Assembly: GCF_000264905.1 (NCBI RefSeq)
Contig: NW_006763132.1
Span: 3,663,086 to 3,727,085 of the forward strand
Direction: 5' to 3'
Origin: Stereum hirsutum FP-91666 SS1
Taxonomy: Eukaryota; Basidiomycota; Agaricomycetes; Russulales; Stereaceae
DNA: 64,000 nucleotides
Below are positions 37,042 through 46,713 of the stretch, piece after piece. A program made the translations under genes and the position numbers. Each line of letters starts with the position of its first letter. Within the stretch, counting starts at the first letter, position 1. Below the pieces are notes generated by a model. It did not search any database, had not been told where the DNA came from, and saw only the letters and a list, made by a program, of their open reading frames with translations.

Positions 37042-40000
37042 CTACGCCTCTTCAACCTCATCCGTAACTCCGTCTCCTCTACCAAGCCTCACCCCACCCC
37101 GCTCACTGCAAACCCCCCTCAACATCCCCCTCACCTCTTCCTCGCTCATAAGTCCCATGTTTTGCTTCTCTCCCTGAACTTGCATGACCCCCTCCCTAAA
37201 CACCTCCCACCCGTCCTCAACCCTCTCTCGCACATGCTCTATCAGAACATCCGCAGTCCTCTGGTCCTCGACGTAAATCCTTATTCTCGATATCGAATCT
37301 TTCAGAGCTGTCTGGCATCGGGGTACGAACTCTCTCTCGACAGACTTCAGGGGTGATTCATCCTTTTGACTTGCATCGGATGGGAGCATGCCGGACGAGG
37401 ATGAGGAGGGCGGAGGCGAGGTGGTTGTGTTGTTGGGAAATGCGGAGGAGGATGAGGTGGAGGTGGAGGCAGGCAGGATGAGCGCGCTGGCCGTTCTTTG
37501 TGCGTGTGCAAGGTATGTGTAGAGTGGGTCCGTGACGTTCGACGAAACAAGCTCGATGAGGTCTTGACATGCTTTGCGGAGGTCGATATCGATTCCCTAT
37601 AGAATGTTGAAATATTTGATATGTAAATCATGGGACGTGGACAATTTATTATGTGTAGAGGGAAAGAAAGAAATATCTAAACGTACATGTCTCGCATCAA
37701 GCATACTCTCCTGCCCCCTCGGCATCCCCAAACTCTCGAATAACGAATCTGGTATGAGCGCGGACGTACGATTCAACATCGACGTGAACGCGTCTAAACC
37801 AAGCAAACGGAAATAAGTCAAAAAATCAAGAAGAAAGTCATATAGCGCGAAACATACCAGTCATACCGCTCCCTCCAGCCATCCCTCCCACGCCTCCCAC
37901 GCCTCCAGCCCCGTCCCCTACAAACCCGCTCGTATTCGTCCCACCAAACGCATACCCACCGCCGACGCCTTTCACCGCTGCCCCTGTCGCTCCACCCTCC
38001 ACCTCCAAACTCTTCATCAGCCCCTCCAACCCCCGCGCCATCTCCTTCAATATCAACAAATGCCTCACAAGGAAAAGCACGGCATCCAGCTCTTTTCCTA
38101 GGCCTACTCGCGTTTCTGCCTCCCTCAAATCTGCTTCTGTGAGCGAAGTTCTGGTTTCGGTTGGCGATGAAGTTGGATGCGGCGGTGGTGGTTGTGTGGA
38201 TTGAATTTGGGATTGTGACTTCGCGTGTGCCTTGGACGCTGAAGATTTGGAATGGGATTTCGAGTGCGAGTGTGAGTGTAATGAAGATTGTGATTTGATC
38301 ACCTCCGAGGCGGAGATTAGCGATAGACGACAGAGGTTGAGTGACTCTTGCGCGAGGTCTGCGAAGATCGCTGGCTATTATGTCCGCATCACACAACGCC
38401 ACACCACCACAGCCAAGGGGGGAAATCGTCAGCTCAGCCTTATCGTCCACACGCATCTCGACGGAAGAAGGAAGGAAGGAAACGACGAACCTGCACGAAC
38501 TCAAACAACTGACTCAAAACCCACACCGTCTTCCTTACCGTCGGATACCACGTATTTACCCCTCTCCTCGTCGCTTCCGAAAGCTGGAAAATCTGGCTCA
38601 GGCCCAGCTCGATCGACTCGCTGTCTTTGTCTTTCACGATCAGGTTCGTATCGTGCGAGTCTAACGCCATGCAACGAAACGAGCGGTTAAGTAAATGAGG
38701 TTGAGGTGGAGGTTGACGAAGATAAAGAAAAACTAACCTCCGAGCTCACCTCTCGCCTTCATCAAAACCCCCGGCCAATCCAGCTCCTCCGTCCCAGCAT
38801 TCCCATTCGGAACGAACCACCTAATCTCACTCTGCATCACGCTCTGCGCCTTGAACACCAACCTCGTCTGCGCATCCTGCAGAACCATCCTCAACAACCC
38901 GCTTATCCTCAATTCGCCCAATCCATTCTCCTTGCTGCTGCCCTTCCAACCCTCCGGAGGATCTGGCGCAATCTCAAGCGAGTCATCGTCAGATCCAGAG
39001 TCTGAGGCCGAGTGAGAGGTGGATGATTCCGCAGCGGTGATCGAAGGCCCGTCGAGCACCATGAGCGCCTGTAGTACGGTGCATACCTCACAGAGCGCCC
39101 CGAGCTTCTGTTCGTGTAGGATCCGAGGACGGAGATCGTCGTAGAGATAGTCGCAGAGGGATTCGAGGTAGGCGCTATAGACGTTTGTTTCGTGGTTATT
39201 TGGTCGGTTGGGTGTGTGGGTGAGTACGTTGGGTGCGTAAGAGTGTTCATAGAGTTCGGGAGTCGGTTGATTAGGGCAGTATGGCGAAGTCGCGTCGAGT
39301 CGATTCGTTTGAAAAGAGGGAGGAATAGTAGAACCGAAGGAAAGGGAGAATTGTTCGTGAACATCGAACCGAATAAGGAAACACGGAAAGATGAGGAAGG
39401 TCGAAAGAGTCAAATGAAAGAAGGTGAGACAGCACGAAATCGATCAGTCAAAGGAGACGACGAGAGTGTGAAGAAGGGCGGACAGAACAAAGAAGGAATA
39501 GGACGGAAGAAGAGAAACGCACTAAAGCTCCTCTTCCCCCGAATCAAAGAAGGACCGATAGAGCTCCCACTCGTCCGTGCAGAGCTGCTTCAAATAACTA
39601 CATCCTGCTCTGGTCTGTCGGACCCATACATTCATCCATGCGTTCGTTCGTTAATCCATTCGTCAGTGCGTTATTGAAGAGCGTGTGTACGGTTTATGTG
39701 GGTTTCGAGGGTCGTTGAAAGTGGAGTGGCGCGTGTAGATGCGTTTGAAGATAATCATAATCAGCAACCTCCAACAACCCATCAGAATAGTTCCTAAATA
39801 GTAGACGAAGTCGCGAAGTGGACAATACGCAGGATAACAAAAGGGTAGTGATGAGGTGGATACAGCAAAAAAGACGTACGACCTCGACGAGCTCTCCCCT
39901 GCCCACTTCTAACCCTCTCACTTCCTCCACCAACCTCCTCACCACGATCCCTTTTCTCGCCGCAAACCATGCCGTGTGGCACTCCTAGACCATACACACA

Positions 40001-41641
40001 AACCACAAGTCAGTAAGCTTCAGTACGAACGCATTCCACAGTGAACACCCGACGGCCTAACCAAGAAGAGGTAGGCACATGATGAAGGGGTGTGGCGCCA
40101 ACCAACGCTCCCAAATTATAAAAAGAGTTGGGTCAGGACTAATGGAGACGAAAACATACCTGTAATAAAGCCGAAAGTTGGTCAGGATGGGACGCTGCCC
40201 GTCGCTCGAGTTCGGAGAGGAGGGGAGCTAGTTGATGCGAGACGGATTGGAAGCGGGTGTAGAGGAGGTGTTGTTGTGCTGTCGAGGACACGTCCTGGCC
40301 GAAAACAACGATAGGTTATACGATCAGTGTCGGGCCAGGCATGGTAATCGGGTGCGAAGGGAAGAGAGAAGGAGAGGACAGGAGGAAGTTACAGAACGGT
40401 ATGGTAGGACAGTGTGGCATAATCTAGTGTGGCGCAGGTATGATGGACATGTTATATGGTATCTAGAGGGAACTTACCTTCTCTGATAATCGCCGTGTAA
40501 TATCCTGCGTGAGCGCGCGTAAAGATCCAACGAAAAACATCTTGATGAGTGTCATTGCACGGGTCATACACTGTTGGAACCGGAGGAGGTACAACTCTGC
40601 TTCGCGGAAGTGGCGCTACATTCGGACGACATCAGCAATAAAGACAAATCGAGGAGGGAGAAGGAGAGATTAGGAGAAAAGGAAACTGCACGTACGTGAG
40701 CCTTGAGAAAGTCGATGCACACGTCGACGCGTTCGACCATGTACAGAAAATCGGTCTGGAGGACAAGCGAATCGCCAGGATGGTTCAGCATCCTCGTCGC
40801 TTGCTCCAATTCCTGGAAATAATCCAGTCTCTGTCCGATAGCGTCCTGAAGTTCCACCAAGCGATCCTACACCAACCAATGAACCGCGTCAGCCCTCCAC
40901 ATCCGCCTGCCAAACTACTAGCGACTCACTCTCTCTTCCAACAACCTCTGGCAAGCTTCCTGCAAGCTCCTTCCACCTTCCTCCACACTCCTCCATCCCT
41001 TCAACATCTCCTCAACCTCCTCATCGACTTCTTCTATCCTTCCCACCAACATCTCACAAACGCCCAACCAATCCTCGACCCCTTTCAGATGTTCCCTGAA
41101 ATGTGATTCCTGGCTATGCGCAACCGACCTATCGATGAGCGCGAACCAATCGTAGAACTGTTGCGGAGTTTGGATGGGCGCTGTGGGATGGAGGTGGGAG
41201 TATGGGTGTGGTGTGGAGGCTGTGGAGGTAGCAGAGGAGAGAGCGGGAAAGCGGGCGGAGGTGGAGATGGATGTTACGGAGGGAGGTATGCCGGGCGTTG
41301 AAGATCGCGATGGAGGTCCGAATTTGACAGAGCGGAGGGGCGTTGAAGCTCGAGAGCTGGCTTCTTCTACCGTAAACTATAGACCGTTGCCAGTTTGTGG
41401 CATCAGCTATCAAGGAGAGCGAGAAGGTGTCGCAAGAAAGACAAACCTTGAACGGCAACGAAGGTCTTTCGAGTGCAGCTTTTACTGCTGCTACGCTCGT
41501 GTTCTCGAGTTCTCCTAAAGGCGCCTTGGATTCCCATTCTTCGAGCGAAACGGACGGTTTGCTGCTCGATGGTTGTGGGCTGTTGGGCGAATGGAGGTGA
41601 GGTGGCGGGCCTCGCCGGTTCGACGGGCGCGTCGTCGTCAT
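37042..41641 (-). CDS. COG3: Conserved oligomeric Golgi complex subunit 3 (Sec34 homologue)
   Basis: Subunit of lobe A of the COG tether, which captures vesicles recycling within the Golgi. It starts at the ATG at 41641 (MTTTRPSNRRGPP) with a Ser/Pro-rich disordered N-terminus (SLEEWESKAPL). Joined minus-strand exons then give ESHFREHLKGVEDWLGVCE, EEVEEMLKGWRSVEEG and the most conserved Sec34 block: LVELQDAIGQRLDYFQELEQ, TRMLNHPGDSLVLQTDFLYM, ERVDVCIDFLKAH, REAELYLLRFQQCMTRAMTL, KMFFVGSLRALT. Later exons give YLKQLCTDEWELYRSFFDS, YLESLCDYLYDDLRPRILHE, LCEVCTVLQALMV and, near 38500, WYPTVRKTVWVLSQLFEFVQ. The C-terminal part has a His/Ser-rich insertion (SLHSHSHSKSHSKS) and ends DGVTDEVEEA, stop at 37042. 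About 9-10 introns. Complete and apparently intact; an essential-type housekeeping gene. Confidence 0.93.
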
Positions 41642-42941
41642 TCGCTTTTATGCTAGTTCTCTACAAGCTGTGGCCGGTACAATGGGTATTTTGATGATAA
41701 TGGATTAGACGGTCTCAACAGGCGAAGGAATGGACGCAGTTGAACGTTGATGGTGACAAGGCGGCAGTGATGATGAAATACTCGCAGTGGACAATCTAAT
41801 CTTATCGCCAGAGATGTGGCGCTCGCTTTTCCACGTTTCTCGATGAAGCGAGATCGCCCAACTCTCTCTCGTACCACCACCGTCAAGCCCCGTACCACTT
41901 TCTGACTCTGTCTGTGGACTTATCTGCGAGAGATTCACTGAGCCGGACACTATATCTTTTGATCTGGATATCCCTCACTGCCTGTACTACCCCGGGATGC
42001 ATCTCTGTGTTTAAATCTATCGTTTACTTCCTCAGGCGACAGTGACTGTTTCCCTTGCTCGCTGTTTCCTGGACCTATAACATGGGCACCTACCCACGGT
42101 GGCAACATAACGAGGTTGGAGTAGATCTGTACTCCCGTTCCTCGCACCTAGGTTCTGTCAGCGCATGAATCTGAACAAGCTATGTAATATATCGTCTGTC
42201 CATCCGTCACTCGCGATTGTGGATCCCCGCGTTTGCGGACTAGAAAATCAGATCCTTGGGATTCCCCCGCCTGCCCCTCGACAGCAAGTAGACGATGCAA
42301 TTGCTCTTATAGTCCCTGGACGTGGATCCAGTCGATGGCGACGTTCAATTTTCTCGCGTTCGCTTCATGGTCGGGCGTGTATGTTGATTTTTTCACTTCC
42401 TCTCAGAGTACGAGAGGCACTCCTGCGCCTGAAAGAGGGCTTCCTTCGCTTCCTTCATCGTCTCGAGGTCGGCTTCGCGCTGGCTCCGGTGAATATAGAT
42501 GTTCGTCCTGCCCTTGCTGGAGAGGACATAGCCTTCCTACCGTCCCGAAACGGCCAACACAGCTGTCCCATGTAGCATTTCCAAGGAGCTTATGTGTACA
42601 CCCAGATAGCGTTCATAACGGGGGATACTTACTACGCTCGATCCATGTCGATTATCATCCCATCTTTGAACAGGACGACTCGTACGCAATGCGTATACAC
42701 CACCCTCGCGTATATTCTTCGATCTGTGGTTGGCTTTTGAGTGCTCGATCCTGACATTTTCATGTCCGGGGCAGTGTCCAGCCTTGCATCCTCCGCACTG
42801 TTTCTTGCATTGCTGAGGATTTCGCCCGATGGTGGGGAATAGCTAAATTTTCACAGAGGCGGCTTCTTCCAGCGTTCTGGTGCTTAATACCTAGGAGAAG
42901 GGTCACGTCTCAATGCCGTGAGGGCGGACACCGGACGCATT
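41642..42941. other. Intergenic, no gene seen
   Basis: COG3 5' flank and left flank of the inverted-repeat transposon. Open frames at 42165-42754 (plus) and 41705-42147 (minus) have no domain, start or splice support. Confidence 0.45.
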
Positions 42942-42950
42942 GGCCCTGGG
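42942..42950 (+). repeat. Target-site duplication, left copy
   Basis: GGCCCTGGG directly abutting the left TIR; repeated exactly at 43938-43946 beyond the right TIR. Confidence 0.8.
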
Positions 42951-43140
42951 CAGGTTCCTACCCAACCGCCCTGGTGAGGTGTCGCGGGCTGATAATGGAG
43001 GTAGGGGATGGAGATGAGGGCCACACGCCACAACCTTCCTTTTATATCCCAACTTGTCTCGCCCGCTAACCTCACCAGGACGGCTGGCATCACAGTCATT
43101 TCAAATTCGCGTAACCGACGTTTCGCGCGTGTCGAAACTG
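42951..43140 (+). repeat. Left 190-bp terminal inverted repeat
   Basis: Reverse complement of 43748-43937; no mismatch was seen on direct comparison. The match ends at ACTG (43140), after which one base differs. It contains an internal smaller inverted repeat around the words CCTGGTGAGG and CCTCACCAGG. Confidence 0.85.
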
Positions 43141-43747
43141 TTTCTTGCCTCGTTATTTTCGTAAATAGGTGTTTTGTGGTCTCGCCAGGTCGCGTCCGCC
43201 GTCCTCGCTCCCTGCGCGCGCTAAACACATCCAACAAATGAGATGAATAGATACACATTCAAGCTTTGCTCGATTCTTGCTTTCTCTGTTGACCAGTGTA
43301 GTATTTACAATATTAGTATTCAATATTGTGTACTCTACATAGCTCTCAATACATAAAAATCATGACCATGCACAATACTTCATCAGCTCAAACACATTGT
43401 ACTACTCTAAGTCCGTCGACTTGGTACCCTTCGGTTTGCGAGCATGCTCGCCAAAGGTTTGCTGCCGTTCAGCTCCGAGCAAAGACCCACTCACGAGTGG
43501 TAGCTAAATTATAAGGCCTCTTACTGACTATTTAGATAATACTAAAGCAGTCAGTACTGAGCAGAGACGACACGTCAAAATAAGCATTATTGACCTTAGC
43601 GAACAGACGAGAACGGGGAGTGAACAAGTAGCATCCGCGAGCCAACAGGAATCGAAGAGCGCATGTCCCAAACGTTTGCTATTTCCTATTTTGGCGCTAC
43701 ACGCACTGCATGGACATCGAATTTTCCGAGAAGCCAACACGAAGAAG

Positions 43748-43937
43748 CAGTTTCGACACGCGCGAAACGTCGGTTACGCGAATTTGAAATGACTGTGATG
43801 CCAGCCGTCCTGGTGAGGTTAGCGGGCGAGACAAGTTGGGATATAAAAGGAAGGTTGTGGCGTGTGGCCCTCATCTCCATCCCCTACCTCCATTATCAGC
43901 CCGCGACACCTCACCAGGGCGGTTGGGTAGGAACCTG
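43748..43937 (-). repeat. Right 190-bp terminal inverted repeat
   Basis: Partner of 42951-43140. Includes GGGATATAAAAGGAAGG, a TATA-like word present in both arms. Open frames across it are shadows of the repeat and exist in both arms. Confidence 0.85.
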
Positions 43938-43946
43938 GGCCCTGGG
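43938..43946 (+). repeat. Target-site duplication, right copy
   Basis: GGCCCTGGG directly abutting the right TIR; same strand and sequence as 42942-42950. Confidence 0.8.
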
Positions 43947-44359
43947 GCAAGTCTTCAATACCGTTCACAGGGTACACCTTGTTCACCGGGCTATCCGGAC
44001 ACCTGGTGATGTTCTTACCAGTTAAGTTGAATCGATAACGATCGTGCCGTCGCGATATACAACTGTGTTATAATCTTCTCTGCATGGGACGCCACAGCAT
44101 TCCGTGACGCCTACTGCTCAGACGATCTTGACTTGAGGGTCTTTACTTCAAGCAGCATTGTGTGTTTCACTGGTACAGTACCACTGAACACTTCTACCGA
44201 TGCGATGTATCTCATGCGCTTCTTGAATTAGGACAACTGACTTCTACATGGTGACGTGAGTGGTCGATTAGCGGTCCTCATGAGATAGAAACGACGACAG
44301 AGAAATCGATGCGCGATGCTGTGCCCTAGAGAGGAGGTCGACCATCCTGGAGGTCTCTC
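43947..44359. other. Intergenic between transposon and caspase-type domain gene
   Basis: No gene or repeat seen. Confidence 0.45.
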
Positions 44360-46172
44360 ATGTTGGGAGCACAGGGTCACTGCCCTACTAGGCGCATACA
44401 ACAACTGCGGCACTCACTACTAGTACTCAGGCAGACCTCATCTCTCGACACGGCCTTCGGAAGCCAAGTCAGGTTATACTCTACAAGCAAACACGCCGCC
44501 TCCATGGTGAGTGATTGCTTTCCTAGTGCGATGATTGATCTCGCGGCGCGCCTTCTCCATGAACTTTCTCCATCATTTCGTGTCCACGGCCCTTCCAAAC
44601 TCGGACAAGTCTCAATCGGAAGCGGTCGGAAACAAGCTATACAGCCGTGCGAGCTCGGTGTTCTCAGATACTTAAAGTCTAACGGATCACAAAAGGTAGA
44701 CAGACAGACGGGACTGGATTTTCGCAGATGCAGGTCGAGTGAGTCCCCGACTGATGCCTGCTTAGTACGTTTCTGGATCCTTCGGGCACTGATTCGTTGT
44801 TGTTACAGGGCAAATACGCGCAACACCTTTCCAATACATCCACCTCCTCCTCCAAACCATGGATATATTCCGGCGTTCGGCCGGTCTTTCATGCTTGTCG
44901 TTCGTACCACGTCCGGCTGGTCCGAGGTGGGCGCTCAATCGTCGTCCGCTAAGTCTGCTGCCCCCTCAGACCAGGACGAATCTGTCGTCTGCCTTTACAT
45001 CGAGCTCCAATCTGGCCTCGAAGCACTCTTCCATCTTTTGAGAGCCAAGTTCGAGGACGACGGTTACGAGCCTCGTCTCCTCCCAATATTCCCAGCGTCT
45101 TCGAGCACAAGTCCGGAATCCGGTGCGGAACCTAGTCCACATCCCTCGCGCATTCCAACAGACCTCGCCCTCTCTCTTGTCGATACTCGTATTTATTTCG
45201 ACGATCTCACTAGCCCCGGCTCATTGCACGGTTTCCGCCGCCTCCCTCATACGTGCTCCCCAAATATAGACGCGCTCTACCCTGTAATCTGTGCAGCTAC
45301 CCATTGGTATTACCATCTTCGGCGTCGGCCTGCAGATGCGAAGAGGAGTCTAACGAGAACGAGCATAGGAGAGAGTAAGGGAAAGGTGACTCTGGAAATG
45401 GTGGTGTTAGAGGCAGGTGAAGGATATCATCGGTCGCTCAATCCGCTGCTCTTTCCGGTAAAGAGCGTGGAAGTGGGTGTGAATGGTGGAAAGGACAGTA
45501 GTGGAGGTAGTCCGGGTAAAGAGAAAAGCCTCGAAGACGACACGTATGATCCAGAGACGGCAGGAACCTACAACCGTTTCCTGTTCATGGAGGTCGAGGC
45601 AGACGAGCTCACACTCTATGGACAAAAGATCGTCAACAATTCGGAGTACACCTTATTTCCTGCCTTATTTTACTTCGACAACAGTGAATTCAGCATCGGT
45701 ACGCCCACGCAATACTTGTTACCGCCTACCTGTGTGCTAGGGTTGACTTCTCAATGCCGCACTTTCTCGTTTTATAGCAGAGTACTACCTCCCGCCGACA
45801 GCCACCTACACTTCTAGCCCAGACCCGCCTCTGATTGCAAACGGCGCTCTCACCATCGGCTACGGCACGAGCGATCTTTCGCCTCATGTCTACTTCCTTC
45901 TGCTCAATGAAGACCTCGATATCGGATAGTTGAAACTAATCCTCACCACGAAATACGTCGACCTGTCTCATATAGAACAGACGTCACCGTTCGAGGGAGC
46001 AAACGCGGCTCGGCTGGCTGCACTGAATAGTGGTACCAGGGGTGGTGATCCACGGCATTTGGTAGGGAGAGAAGAGAGGCGCAGATTGAAGAGTTCGTTT
46101 TGGGACGAGATCACCTATGTGCTTGTACAAAGGCGGCCCGTGGACGGAAGTAGGCCCACTCTGTGGAGGTGA
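44360..46172 (+). pseudogene. C-terminal domain of Agaricomycete caspase-like (peptidase C14) protein, with in-frame stop
   Basis: The supported part begins about 44870 and reads ESVVCLYIELQSGLEALFHL, LALSLVDTRIYFDDLTSPG, ALYPVICAATHWYYHLRRRP, ELTLYGQKIVNNSEYTLFPA and LFYFDNSEFSI. An intron (donor GTACGCCC near 45700, acceptor TTTTATAG near 45778) leads to EYYLPPTATYTSSPDPPL, IANGALTIGYGTSDLS and VYFLLLNEDLDIG. I recognise this order (WYYHLRR, YG-I-N-S, LFYFDNS, YLPPTA, IGYG, D-D-G-LKL) from the region that follows the caspase domain in mushroom-fungal proteins. A TAG codon at 45927-45929 interrupts the frame; in the same frame conserved sequence continues (LKLILTTKYVDLSHIEQTSPF to VLVQRRPVD, stop 46172). 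No caspase catalytic His or Cys segment was found upstream, and the 5' end is undetermined. Either a truncated pseudogene or a domain-only gene with a recent nonsense change. Confidence 0.6.
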
Positions 46173-46471
46173 TGCTCTCTCTAGAAATAACGGGGTTTGA
46201 GGCAATTCGGGCGCACTTTACCTGTCGATGTTTAGAGCACTACTTTACGAGAGGGGAGGATGTACATAAAATGTGGCTCGTGACAAAGCAGGTGGCGCAA
46301 AAGAAGAAGAGGTGAGAGCCCGAAAGTGCGAAGCCAGAGCAAAACACAGTCAAATACAAAACGAAACCAAAAAAAAGTTGAGAATGACCATCGAGGAGGA
46401 GGGGTACTACACAACTTCGCATTAGTACTAACTCTGAGGTCGAGATCAAGAAGGAAAGACTTACTGAAGCA

Positions 46472-46701
46472 ATTTGTATGGGAGCAACGACGAGGTCAAG
46501 CGTTACGGTCCGGAGAATAGCAACGGCCTCTGGATGGTGCGTTACGATTGCAACCACAGGTGGTGCGGCGCCGTAGGCGCCCCAAAAAATCATTAAATAA
46601 CGCCTTTTTCGTAGCAACGGAGCCCTTGTTATGCGTCACGTAACGCTGTTCTTGCAACGGAACGGAGGGCGCGTTACGCGTTACGTTGCTCCCATACAAA
46701 T
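46472..46701. mobile_element. MITE-like element with 18-bp terminal inverted repeats
   Basis: ATTTGTATGGGAGCAACG at 46472-46489 is matched by its exact reverse complement at 46684-46701, making a 230-bp element with no open frame. The interior has several CGTTAC/GTAACG words in both orientations. The right end lies 12 bases beyond the stop codon of the NTPase-nuclease gene, within its probable 3' UTR. No convincing target duplication was seen, so superfamily is open. Confidence 0.65.
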
Positions 46702-46713
46702 CGTCTCAGTACA

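Larger units (their letters stand above)
42951..43937. mobile_element. Non-autonomous Mutator-like transposon (long-TIR foldback element)
   Basis: A 987-bp element bounded by two 190-bp inverted repeats that appear identical in the lines compared, starting CAGGTTCCTACCC at the left and ending GGAACCTG at the right. Immediately outside both ends the same nine bases, GGCCCTGGG, occur in direct orientation (42942-42950 and 43938-43946), a perfect target-site duplication. Long TIRs with a 9-bp duplication are the signature of Mutator-like elements. The 607-bp interior has no transposase or other credible frame, so it must have been moved in trans. The identity of the arms and the perfect duplication point to a recent insertion. 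Class assignment is inference from TIR and TSD lengths. Confidence 0.85.

Noticed and set aside
43663..44025. Open frame with AKRRLREFEMTVMPAVLV, also present at 42884-43258 on the other strand
   Set aside because: The shared peptide lies inside the two transposon TIRs; it is a by-product of the inverted repeat, with no start, splice or domain support.
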